6,641 bases of DNA from Peptococcaceae bacterium BRH_c23 (GCA_000961805.1 LADV01000087.1:1-6641); one strand, 5' to 3'. Positions 1-6,595 are shown, numbered from the stretch's first letter. Program-made: numbers and translations. The notes: a model not told the origin generated them from the letters alone.

Positions 1-2
1 TC

Positions 3-719
3 TCGTATACAGTACTTACCTTTGCTTCTTACGCTTTTGCAGGTTGGATACTAGAGACTTTATACCGTTCACTCACCCAACAACAGATCGTCAATCCCGG
101 TTTTCTCAAAGGCCCCTTTCTGCCACTCTATGGTTCCTTTACACTCTTAGTAGCGATTACTGACCCGTGGTTGTCTAATCTCGCTTGGGAATGGCGATTC
201 CTCTATTTCATAGTTTTGAGCACAGCTTTAGAGTACGTTTCCGGGCTGTGTCTAGAGCGTTTCTTCCACTTGCAACTCTGGGATTACAGTGACACCCCGC
301 TAAACTTTCAAGGACAGATTGCCCTTCCCTTTTCGCTGCTCTGGGGAGTCCTCGGTCTCATCTTTGCTAACTTTATTCACCCGCACTTCGGTTATTTTTT
401 ACTTCGTGTACCATCCACCTCAAGAATTGTTCTAGCAACCATTTTTATACTCTATCTAATGTGGGATATCATCCAATCGACCATTCTTCTGCGCCGTTTG
501 GAACAAATTGTGGATATTTTTCGGCAGGATCGCGGGCGTCAGAGTCATGAGCGTTTTGTGCTTTTGTTCCGACCTTTCCGCCGGTTGCTTTCTACTTATC
601 CCAAGCTGCGCCATACGGTGAGCGAAACCGTTTCTTTGCTCCAAACCAAACAGGATTCAGTGGAACAGTTCGTTAAACGGCAAAGTCGCCGAATCCTTGG
701 TCAAAACAAAGGAGATTAG
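3..719 (+). CDS. CmpB/PF06541-type putative ABC-transporter permease, 5' end cut by the window
   Basis: The reading frame is open from base 3, so the TTG at 171 is not the start; 238 residues are visible and the true N-terminus lies left of the window. Family hallmarks appear in order, numbering from base 3: a first helix with G14-W15 and E18, the N31-P-G-F-L-K-G-P-F-L-P-L-Y-G44 loop, a helix ending E77-Y-V-S-G81 with L84-E85, then W93-D-Y-S96, N101, and L108-P-F-S-L-L-W-G115. These match my recollection of the putative ABC-transporter type IV membrane family, whose function is not established. About four further hydrophobic segments follow, then a basic, soluble C-terminal tail from about residue 170 that is probably cytoplasmic. 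Its 3' end contains a ribosome binding site for the exporter gene, and only three bases separate the two, so they are probably cotranscribed. Family call is firm; role is unknown. Confidence 0.85.
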   Translation, partial: SYTVLTFASYAFAGWILETLYRSLTQQQIVNPGFLKGPFLPLYGSFTLLVAITDPWLSNLAWEWRFLYFIVLSTALEYVSGLCLERFFHLQLWDYSDTPLNFQGQIALPFSLLWGVLGLIFANFIHPHFGYFLLRVPSTSRIVLATIFILYLMWDIIQSTILLRRLEQIVDIFRQDRGRQSHERFVLLFRPFRRLLSTYPKLRHTVSETVSLLQTKQDSVEQFVKRQSRRILGQNKGD

Positions 720-726
720 GAGGTGA
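708..726 (+). promoter_or_regulatory. Two stacked Shine-Dalgarno sites before the MFS gene
   Basis: AAAGGAG at 708-714 lies 8 bases before the GTG at 723. A full-length anti-SD match, AGGAGGTGA at 718-726, overlaps that GTG and lies 8 bases before an in-frame TTG at 735. Both starts are therefore well served. The stronger site favours TTG 735 (519 residues), while the start codon rank favours GTG 723 (523 residues). Confidence 0.65.
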
Positions 727-2294
727 AAAGTAATTTGTTCGAAAAATGGGGGAAATGGCTTATCCTGATCGCCGTCGTTTTGGGCTTATCCATGGATCTA
801 CTGGATATGACGATTGTCAATGTCGCTATTCCAAAAATTATGTTGCAATTTGGTACAGACCTTCGCCTCTCACAGTACATTGTTACGGCATATATGATTA
901 CAATTGGTGTTTTTGAGCCCATTACGGCTTATTTGGCGGATACCCGTGGTATGAAGAAGATCTATCTTTTGAGTCTCTTTATTTTCACCGGCGGTTCTGT
1001 CCTGTCTGCTTTGTCCTGGAATATTAATGCACTTATTTTCTTTCGCATTGTCCAGGCGGTTGGTGGTGGCATGATTATGCCCCTCGCCTTGTCCATAGTG
1101 GAAAAGACGTTTACCAAGAAAGAGCTTCCTTTGGCTATGGGGTTAATGGGGATTCCTTTACTGATTGCTCCGGCAATTGGACCCACGATTGGGGGCTACT
1201 TAGTCGAGTATTATAGCTGGAAAATGATTTTCTGGATCAATCTCCCTATTGGCTTATTAGCAATATATTTTTCTTATCTCTTTTTACATGAATTTGAGAC
1301 TGTAACCAAAAAATTTGATTTTTGGGGCTTTATCCTCTCGGCAGTGGGCTTTTCAACGCTGTTGTTAGCCCTGAGTAACGGAACAGACGAAGGGTGGACG
1401 TCCTTTAATATTGTTTTTCTCTTTTATATTGCCGGGAGCAGTTTGCTCCTTTTTTTCCTGGTCGAAGCCCATGTAACCGATCCCATCCTCGATTTGCGGA
1501 TCTTTAAAAACCGTATTTATTCTGCCTCCTTGGTGGTTACATTTTTTATCATTATGAGTTTGTTCGGCAGCCTCTTTATCCTTCCATTATTCTTGCAACA
1601 ATTAAAAGGATTGGGAGCAATGGACACTGGCCTTATGCTCTTACCGGAAGTTCTGGGTATTATCGTGTTTCTTCCGCTTAGTGCTATCCTTTTGCCGCGT
1701 ATCGGCGCAACGATCTTAACCATAGCCGGTATTCTACTTATGTCGGTAGGTTCATCCTTTTTTATTAATCTTCAAATGAACACAGATATTCATATGATTG
1801 ATAAATACCTTATGATTGTCGGAGCGGGTCTCGGACTTGGCATCATGCCTTCGGTAACTTTAGCCTACAGTTCATTACCGGAGGACCTGGTCAACCAAGG
1901 TTCAGCCTTTTTTAATATGGTTCGTCAGGTGGGAAGTGCGTTTGGAGTAGCCATTTTGACCAGCATTATTCAGCAGCGAACGCCATGGCATTATGCGCAC
2001 TTAGCGGATACGGCCACCCCTTGGTCTCACACAGTGCAGGCGCTTGAACCCCTGACTTCTTATTTTCAGGGTTTAGGATTTCTAGCTCCTGAGGCCCAAC
2101 AGCTGAGTCTGCTTAATCTGTTTAAACTAGCCCAGGAAAAGGCTGCTGTTTTGGCTTTTCAAGATGCTTTCCATGCCAATATGATCTTGGGCTTGCTAGG
2201 CATTTTACCCGCCTTGTTCTTATTTCAAAAGCCAATCCTGACTATGATAACAAACTGTGTGCCCAAAAACAAACAAAATTTATCCGGAAAATAG
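723..2294 (+). CDS. DHA2-family MFS drug exporter (EmrB/QacA-like, 14 TM)
   Basis: Proton-driven exporter of the major facilitator superfamily, in the cytoplasmic membrane. At 523 residues with about 14 hydrophobic segments it has the usual size of EmrB/QacA proteins. Visible family motifs are: in helix 1, D25-L-L-D28-M-T-I-V-N33-V-A-I-P37; motif A, degenerate but recognisable, around L71-A-D73-T-R-G76-M-K-K79; motif B, R108-I-V-Q111 with G114-G-G116; motif C, A149-P-A-I-G153-P-T-I-G-G158; then W166, W171-I-N173-L-P175-I-G177. A long polar loop before the last helix (about residues 420-480) is typical of the DHA2 group. The start is GTG 723 or TTG 735 (see the ribosome binding site entry); the gene ends in tandem TAG TAG (2292-2297). 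A HlyD-type adaptor gene follows 41 bases later, the normal EmrB-EmrA arrangement in reversed order. The substrate cannot be read from sequence. Confidence 0.93.
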   Translation: MKSNLFEKWGKWLILIAVVLGLSMDLLDMTIVNVAIPKIMLQFGTDLRLSQYIVTAYMITIGVFEPITAYLADTRGMKKIYLLSLFIFTGGSVLSALSWNINALIFFRIVQAVGGGMIMPLALSIVEKTFTKKELPLAMGLMGIPLLIAPAIGPTIGGYLVEYYSWKMIFWINLPIGLLAIYFSYLFLHEFETVTKKFDFWGFILSAVGFSTLLLALSNGTDEGWTSFNIVFLFYIAGSSLLLFFLVEAHVTDPILDLRIFKNRIYSASLVVTFFIIMSLFGSLFILPLFLQQLKGLGAMDTGLMLLPEVLGIIVFLPLSAILLPRIGATILTIAGILLMSVGSSFFINLQMNTDIHMIDKYLMIVGAGLGLGIMPSVTLAYSSLPEDLVNQGSAFFNMVRQVGSAFGVAILTSIIQQRTPWHYAHLADTATPWSHTVQALEPLTSYFQGLGFLAPEAQQLSLLNLFKLAQEKAAVLAFQDAFHANMILGLLGILPALFLFQKPILTMITNCVPKNKQNLSGK

Positions 2295-2335
2295 TAGTGG
2301 CCCTTATGAAAATTCAGATGTAACGGAGGAGAATA

Positions 2336-3037
2336 ATGAAGTACAAGAAAATCATGATTGCAGGGACTCTTACTGTGGTACTGTTGATTGGCGCCGGAAT
2401 CGCAAGGTACTATTGGTATGAGTCGACTCATTATGTTAAGACAGACGATGCGCGCATTAGCGCAAACATGATTAATGTCAGCTCGCAAATTCCCGGAAAG
2501 ATCACGACCTGGAATGTAGCCGAAGGAGATCAAGTGAAAGCAGGAATAATGATGGGCTGGCAGGATACTAACGCTGTAGCCAGTTCAGCTAGCGTGAATG
2601 CCAGCGCTTTAAACCCCATGGGGAGCATGGCCGTCAGTAAAGCCGAGATTACCGCGCCTATATCAGGGCAAGTCATAAAGACTTCGGTTCTTCAAGGTCA
2701 ACTGGTGGGGGCAGGACAGCCCCTCGCGGTGATCGCGGATACCAGTGATCTCTTTATCTCCGTCAACATTGAGGAGACCCAAGTGGGAAAAGTGAAAGTC
2801 GGACAATATGTAGATATCAGCATCGATGCTTTGACGGGGCAGACTTTCCGAGGACGGGTTGAGGAGGTCGGTACGGCAACGCTCTCCACGTTTGATATCT
2901 TGCCGATGCCAAGTACCAATGGAAACTTCACCAAGGTAACTCAACGGGTCCCCGTGAAAATCCGCTTTCCGGAAATCAATAAACTCTCTCTAATACCTGG
3001 GATGAGTGTAACCGTAAAAATTCATACAACCGATTAA
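2336..3037 (+). CDS. Short HlyD/EmrA-like membrane fusion (adaptor) protein lacking the helical hairpin
   Basis: Membrane-anchored adaptor, presumably the partner of the MFS exporter upstream. One N-terminal helix (about residues 6-24) anchors it, with the bulk outside the membrane. The EmrA-like T36-D-D-A-R-I-S42 segment is followed by the first lipoyl half (about 45-77, with P53-G54 and E63-G-D65-V67), then the second half (about 103-133, with A107-P-I-S-G111), then a beta-barrel region to the C-terminus at 233. The two lipoyl halves are joined only by a 25-residue Ala/Ser/Asn/Met-rich linker (about 78-102), where EmrA or HlyD carry a long coiled-coil hairpin. EmrA-type proteins are usually well over 300 residues, so the protein is short for the family, but the frame is clean and this looks like a natural short form. 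Start ATG 2336 follows GGAGGAG at 2325-2331. The stop overlaps a spurious ATG of the next frame. Confidence 0.9.
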   Translation: MKYKKIMIAGTLTVVLLIGAGIARYYWYESTHYVKTDDARISANMINVSSQIPGKITTWNVAEGDQVKAGIMMGWQDTNAVASSASVNASALNPMGSMAVSKAEITAPISGQVIKTSVLQGQLVGAGQPLAVIADTSDLFISVNIEETQVGKVKVGQYVDISIDALTGQTFRGRVEEVGTATLSTFDILPMPSTNGNFTKVTQRVPVKIRFPEINKLSLIPGMSVTVKIHTTD

Positions 3038-3042
3038 TGGAT

Positions 3043-3052
3043 AAGGGAGTGA
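3043..3052 (+). promoter_or_regulatory. Ribosome binding site that sets the lipoprotein adaptor start
   Basis: AAGGGAGTGA at 3043-3052 puts its core GGGAG (3045-3049) 8 bases before ATG 3058. The in-frame ATG at 3037 has no purine-rich site in front of it, so 3058 is preferred, which also gives a compact lipoprotein signal peptide. Confidence 0.8.
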
Positions 3053-3057
3053 AAATC

Positions 3058-4167
3058 ATGGCCATTGTACGACTTAAAACAATGAGTCTATTTATTGTTG
3101 CATTATCTGGGCTAACTCTTCTAGCAGGGTGTGGTACCCAGCCTGCAGCCGCTGCTCCCACACCAGTGAAAACGGGTGTGGTCAAACTTGAGGCTTTCAA
3201 AGGAGATTTATCCTTAACCGGAGTGATCGATACTCAGGAAAAGTCAAACCTAAGCGCCCAACTGCCAGGGACCGTAGTAACGGTAAACGCTAAGGAGGGG
3301 GCTTTTGTCAAAAAGGGTGAGGTTATCCTTTCGCTGGATAAAAAAGACTTACTGAATCAACTTGAACAGGCGCAGGCGGGGCTTGCCAATAATCAGGCAT
3401 TGGCAGAGCAAGCGCGTATCAATTATGAAAATACTGAGGCGGATTTTACCCGTTTAGAAGCGCTCTACCAATCGGGAGCTATTCCGAAACAACAATTGGA
3501 ACAAATTACAGCGAAAAGAGATATCGCCAAATCACAATATGAAGCGGCTCGTGGGGCAGGTATTGACTCGGCCAATGCGGCAATTAATGCGATTAACCTA
3601 AACTTAGCCAAAATGGCTATTAAAAGTCCAATTGATGGGGTCTTGGTAACGTGCAACGTTTCCGTAGGGGATAATGTTGCCCCAGGTATCCCGATTGTCA
3701 CCGTGGTGTCAACAAACCAACTCGTGTTAACTGGAAATATGGCCGAGAGTAACATTAACTCCATCAAAATCGGTGATCCAATTAAAGTCAGCGCGAATTC
3801 GGTGCCTGGCCGAACGTTTGACGGGAAAATCTCTTATATTAGTCCCATTTCGATTCCCACAGGACAGTTTTTCCCCATCAAAGTAGCAGTGGATAATACA
3901 GAAGGGATTCTAAAAGCAGGCATGACGGCTACGGCTAAAATTCCCATTCAAAGTTCTGACGCTCTGGTAATCCCGAATTCTGCCCTTCTTCATCGGGATA
4001 ACAAGGATTATGTTATCGTTGTAAAAGAGGGAAAAACCGTGAGAACCGCTGTTCGTATTGGCCTTAAAAATGAGGCCTCAACAGTGGTGCTTCAGGGATT
4101 GCAAGCAGGTGATCGCATTGTAATTAAAGGGGCGGAGCAATTGGCTGATGGAGTAGAAGTAATGTAA
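3058..4167 (+). CDS. Lipoprotein membrane fusion protein, RND/MacA-type periplasmic adaptor
   Basis: Extracytoplasmic adaptor subunit of an efflux pump, 369 residues from ATG 3058. The N-terminus is a type II signal peptide: basic residues R5 and K7, a hydrophobic core, then lipobox L22-A-G-C25, predicting lipid attachment at C25. After an Ala/Pro linker comes the first lipoyl half (about 60-97, with P70-G71, E80-G81, K86-G87). A coiled-coil hairpin follows (about 98-185), rich in Leu, Gln, Ala and Glu and turning near Y137-S139-G140. Then come the second lipoyl half (about 186-220, with S190-P-I-D-G194), a beta-barrel and a C-terminal membrane-proximal domain ending near residue 369. This is the complete architecture of the HlyD/RND adaptor family. 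Such proteins usually accompany an RND or MacB-type ABC pump, yet none is present here, only the MFS exporter and the hairpin-less adaptor. It may work with either or with a pump elsewhere. The downstream gap to fabH is 50 bases with no terminator. Confidence 0.92.
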   Translation: MAIVRLKTMSLFIVALSGLTLLAGCGTQPAAAAPTPVKTGVVKLEAFKGDLSLTGVIDTQEKSNLSAQLPGTVVTVNAKEGAFVKKGEVILSLDKKDLLNQLEQAQAGLANNQALAEQARINYENTEADFTRLEALYQSGAIPKQQLEQITAKRDIAKSQYEAARGAGIDSANAAINAINLNLAKMAIKSPIDGVLVTCNVSVGDNVAPGIPIVTVVSTNQLVLTGNMAESNINSIKIGDPIKVSANSVPGRTFDGKISYISPISIPTGQFFPIKVAVDNTEGILKAGMTATAKIPIQSSDALVIPNSALLHRDNKDYVIVVKEGKTVRTAVRIGLKNEASTVVLQGLQAGDRIVIKGAEQLADGVEVM

Positions 4168-4217
4168 AACCTGGCGTAATAGCTGGAAGAAATAATAGCG
4201 AAAAGAGGTTTCAGACA

Positions 4218-5219
4218 ATGCGCCAAGTCGGAATCATCGGAACCGGTTCTTATGTTCCTGAAGATGTTTTAACCAATGTGGATTTGGAAAAATTCGTGGA
4301 CACAAACGATGAATGGATCAGATCGCGTACAGGGATCAGTCAACGTCATATTGCCCCGCAGGACATGCCCGTCTCGGAACTGTGTTACCAAGCGGGGTTG
4401 AAGGCTTTAGAGGATGCGCAGATTGCTCCTGAAGAGGTTGACCTCATTATCGTTGCGACGATCACACCGGACTATGCATTTCCAGCGACGGCCTGTATCG
4501 TTGCCGATCGGCTAGGGGCAAAAAATGCTGCGGCCTTTGATCTGGAAGCAGGATGTACTGGATTTATCTATGGGGTGGTGACGGGCAGCCAGTTTGTAGC
4601 TACAGGAATGTATAAAACAGTGCTCGTCATCGGAGGGGACACGTTGAGCAAAGTGCTTAACTGGGAAGACCGTTTAACTTGTATTCTCTTCGGCGATGGT
4701 GCGGGGGCAGCAGTTTTGCAGCCGGTTGAAGAGGAATTCGGCTTTTTGAGTTCTGAATTAGGTTCAGACGGTTCCGGCGGCAAGTTACTCCTTCAACCGG
4801 CGGGGGGGGCCCAATGCCCAGCGAGTCTGGAAACCGTTGAGAAAAATTTACATACCCTTCAAATGGAGGGCAAAGAAGTCTATAAATTTGCCGTTCGGAT
4901 TATGGGGGATGTCTCTGTGAAGGTTCTGGAAAAGGCCGGTTTAACGAAAGAAGATGTGGATCTTCTTATTCCGCATCAAGCCAATCTACGGATTTTGGAG
5001 GCTGCGGTTAAGCGCCTAGGAATTTCTCCGGATAACGTGGTTGTTAACTTGGATAAGTATGGTAATATGTCGGCTGCGTCTATTCCAGTGGCCTTAGATG
5101 AGGCGAGTAGAGCAGGTCGCCTTGCCGAGGGGGATATCATTGTTATGGTTGGGTTTGGCACTGGACTGACTTGGGGAGCTTGTGTTTTGAAATGGACGAA
5201 GCGAGGTATAAAAGGGTGA
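4218..5219 (+). CDS. fabH: Beta-ketoacyl-ACP synthase III (FabH)
   Basis: Starts type II fatty-acid synthesis by condensing an acyl-CoA primer with malonyl-ACP; cytosolic homodimer with the thiolase fold. At 333 residues it is full length. The catalytic triad is visible: C113 in D108-L-E-A-G-C113-T-G-F116, H253 in I251-P-H-Q-A-N256, and N283 in Y281-G-N-M-S285. The conserved N-terminus (W33-I34-R35-S36-R37-T38-G39-I40) and the G159-D-G-A-G-A164 loop are intact. Start ATG 4218 is preceded by AGAGGTT (4204-4210) with 7 bases of spacing. No FapR-like operator (consensus as I remember it) is apparent in the 50-base upstream gap. The gene overlaps fabK by 4 bases (GTGA, 5216-5219), suggesting translational coupling. 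Primer preference (acetyl or branched) cannot be read from sequence. An unusual eight-G run lies inside the gene at 4802-4809, without breaking the frame. Confidence 0.96.
   Translation: MRQVGIIGTGSYVPEDVLTNVDLEKFVDTNDEWIRSRTGISQRHIAPQDMPVSELCYQAGLKALEDAQIAPEEVDLIIVATITPDYAFPATACIVADRLGAKNAAAFDLEAGCTGFIYGVVTGSQFVATGMYKTVLVIGGDTLSKVLNWEDRLTCILFGDGAGAAVLQPVEEEFGFLSSELGSDGSGGKLLLQPAGGAQCPASLETVEKNLHTLQMEGKEVYKFAVRIMGDVSVKVLEKAGLTKEDVDLLIPHQANLRILEAAVKRLGISPDNVVVNLDKYGNMSAASIPVALDEASRAGRLAEGDIIVMVGFGTGLTWGACVLKWTKRGIKG
5203..5207 (+). promoter_or_regulatory. Ribosome binding site that sets the fabK start at GTG 5216
   Basis: GAGGT at 5203-5207 lies within the end of fabH, 8 bases before GTG 5216. 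The resulting N-terminus (M-I-K-T-R-V-C-E-L) lines up with the start of known FabK proteins such as that of Streptococcus pneumoniae (M-K-T-R-I-x-E-L, from memory). Earlier in-frame candidates (TTG 5171, ATG 5192) would add residues that the family lacks. Confidence 0.8.
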
Positions 5220-6196
5220 TTAAAACGAGGGTTTGTGAACTGATCGGGATCGAGTATCCGATTTTCCAAGGCGGAATGGCTTGGGTTTCGACCGGAGAAC
5301 TGGCCGCTGCGGTCTCGGAGAGCGGCGGGTTAGGTATCATTGGTTCAGGACAGGCTCCTGCGGACTGGTTGCGTCAGGAAATTCGTAAAGTGAAAGCGAT
5401 CACGAAAAAGCCTTTCGGGGTTAATGTCATGTTGATGTCCCCGTTTGTGGATGAAGTCATGCAGGTGATTTTGGAGGAACGTGTCCCGGTGATTACAACG
5501 GGGGCAGGGAATCCTGGGAAATACGTGCCCATGCTTAAAGAAGTTGGAACGAAGGTGATTCCGGTGGTGGCCTCTGTCGCGTTGGCCAGACGGCTGGAAA
5601 AGGCCGGGGTTGATGCACTCATTGCCGAAGGAATGGAGTCCGGCGGGCATATTGGGGACATTGGAACTTTCCCCCTAGTTCCCCAAGTGGTCGATGCCGT
5701 TAAAATCCCGGTCATTGCTGCCGGAGGGGTCGTGGATGGCCGTGGCCTAGTGGCAGCTTTAGCCCTCGGAGCCGAAGGGGTACAAATGGGGACACGCTTT
5801 ATGTGCGCGGAAGAATGTACCATTTCCCGGCTTATCAAGGATAAGATTATTAAAGCGAAAGATCGTGCTACTGTAGTGACAGGACGTTCAACCGGTCACC
5901 CGGTTCGTTGTTTGGATAATCGCTTTACCCGTGAAATTTATCAACATGAACGGGGAGGAATGCCCGCTGAGGAACTTGAGAAACTGGGTGTAGGGAAATT
6001 GCGATTAGCCATGGTGGAGGGAGATATTGAGAACGGTTCAATCATGGCTGGTCAAATCGTCGGAGCGGTTAAACGTATTGAACCCGCAGCATGCATTATT
6101 CAGGACATCATGCAATCGGCAGAACGGGAATTTGAGCGTCTTTCTGCACGGTTTAATAGCCTCTCGGAATTTCGGGGAAATCGTTGCCTCAACTAA
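5216..6196 (+). CDS. fabK: Enoyl-ACP reductase II, FMN-dependent (FabK)
   Basis: Catalyses the last step of each fatty-acid elongation cycle, reducing trans-2-enoyl-ACP with NAD(P)H through bound FMN. It belongs to the nitronate monooxygenase/2-nitropropane dioxygenase-like TIM-barrel flavoproteins and is unrelated to FabI. From GTG 5216 it has 326 residues, the usual FabK size. Visible motifs: Y14-P-I-F-Q-G-G-M-A-W23, the FMN-site loops T94-T-G-A-G-N-P100, E138-G-M-E-S-G-G-H-I-G147 with H145 matching the active-site His of the pneumococcal enzyme, A168-A-G-G171 and G192-T-R-F195. The close match to FabK across the N-terminal half makes FabK more likely than a nitronate monooxygenase. FabK enzymes are known to be insensitive to triclosan. 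It directly follows and overlaps fabH; no fabD, fabG, acpP or fabF follows, and transcription appears to stop at 6381-6404. Confidence 0.94.
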   Translation: MIKTRVCELIGIEYPIFQGGMAWVSTGELAAAVSESGGLGIIGSGQAPADWLRQEIRKVKAITKKPFGVNVMLMSPFVDEVMQVILEERVPVITTGAGNPGKYVPMLKEVGTKVIPVVASVALARRLEKAGVDALIAEGMESGGHIGDIGTFPLVPQVVDAVKIPVIAAGGVVDGRGLVAALALGAEGVQMGTRFMCAEECTISRLIKDKIIKAKDRATVVTGRSTGHPVRCLDNRFTREIYQHERGGMPAEELEKLGVGKLRLAMVEGDIENGSIMAGQIVGAVKRIEPAACIIQDIMQSAEREFERLSARFNSLSEFRGNRCLN

Positions 6197-6380
6197 CTCG
6201 GTGGATGTCGAGAGCCCATTTTGAAACGAGGGGGTTTTTGCACTGAGGTAAATCGGACGCCCTTATCATTCGTTGATTTGGGGAAGGGTGTAGCGGCTTG
6301 ACAAAGAGGTACTGTGGCGGTCTAGGGATTTGCTGGGTGGGTTGATTTCTAGAATAAGCAGAAAAGATTTTGCCACATAC
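6197..6380 (+). other. fabK 3' untranslated stretch with possible RNA stem-loops, no gene
   Basis: This 184-base gap between the fabK stop and the terminator has no credible reading frame on either strand. Its clearest structure is an 8-pair stem, 6257-6264 (ACGCCCTT) with 6284-6291 (AAGGGTGT), containing one G-U pair and enclosing a 4-pair inner stem (ATCA/TGAT, 6265-6277). A possible long-range pairing joins GTGGC near 6314-6318 with GCCAC at 6372-6376. It may be an ordinary long 3' UTR or the source of a small RNA; I do not recognise a known RNA family. Confidence 0.35.
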
Positions 6381-6404
6381 GACGCTTGAAAAGCGTCTTT
6401 TTTT
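6381..6404 (+). terminator. Intrinsic terminator closing the efflux-fabHK transcript
   Basis: A perfect 7-pair stem (GACGCTT/AAGCGTC, 6381-6397) with a GAA loop is followed by seven T residues (6398-6404), then A and four more T. There is no T-tract for the other strand, so it acts on + strand transcription. It lies 184 bases after the fabK stop and is the first terminator in the window. Confidence 0.92.
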
Positions 6405-6544
6405 ATTTTGTTGAGTCATATGTTGGAGCTAATTTAATATTAGCGTAAGGCGAATTATTATAGCAGGGTTCCCAATACAATTGTTCTCAAAATGTATTTG
6501 AGAAACTGATGGAAGGATTAAAAAATTTGCCAGAGAAGATAGGT
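6405..6544 (+). other. AT-rich segment between two terminators, no credible gene; possible gene remnant
   Basis: The segment holds a perfect 8-pair hairpin (TTCTCAAA/TTTGAGAA, 6484-6504, five-base loop) and an overlapping palindrome ACAATTGT (6477-6484). One frame is open from 6464 to the TAG at 6563-6565, with an ATG at 6509 giving an 18-residue peptide (M-E-G-L-K-N-L-P-E-K-I-G-G-G-L-E-F-L). That stretch looks protein-like, but no ribosome binding site precedes it and the upstream frame is blocked by TAG at 6461. A decayed gene end or a very short peptide are both possible. A weak promoter-like pair (TTGAGT 6411-6416, TAATAT 6435-6440, 18-base spacing) is not convincing. Confidence 0.25.
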
Positions 6545-6583
6545 GGTGGTTTAGAATTCTTGTAGTTCTAAGCCGCCATTTTT
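6545..6583 (+). terminator. Second intrinsic terminator
   Basis: A 12-pair stem (6545-6556 with 6566-6577, two G-U pairs in the + strand RNA) with a 9-base loop is followed by A and five T residues (6579-6583). The opposite strand has no T-tract after the stem. It implies that a transcript, perhaps read-through from the first terminator or a small RNA starting after 6405, ends here. The putative group II intron boundary lies 13 bases further right. Confidence 0.75.
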
Positions 6584-6595
6584 AATATAAAAGTA

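Noticed and set aside
3037..3057. ATG at 3037 as start of the lipoprotein adaptor
   Set aside because: It has no ribosome binding site, while AAGGGAGTGA is correctly placed for ATG 3058 and the shorter form gives a normal lipoprotein signal peptide.
4168..4217. FapR-type operator or promoter before fabH
   Set aside because: The 50-base gap shows no inverted repeat resembling the FapR site and no convincing -35/-10 pair.
5171..5215. TTG 5171 or ATG 5192 as start of fabK
   Set aside because: They add residues absent from FabK proteins; GTG 5216 has GAGGT at 8 bases and matches the family N-terminus.
6298..6326. Sigma-70 type promoter (TTGACA with TCTAGG at 17 bases)
   Set aside because: The -10 matches only three of six bases and no gene follows before the terminator; a chance -35 match is likely.
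6189..6419. 76-residue minus-strand open frame
   Set aside because: Composition is not protein-like, it runs through the terminator, and it shows no recognisable motif.
6545..6583. Terminator targeted by a class C group II intron
   Set aside because: Class C introns insert downstream of a terminator in the same orientation; the intron end here is on the opposite strand, so this hairpin would lie in the 3' exon.
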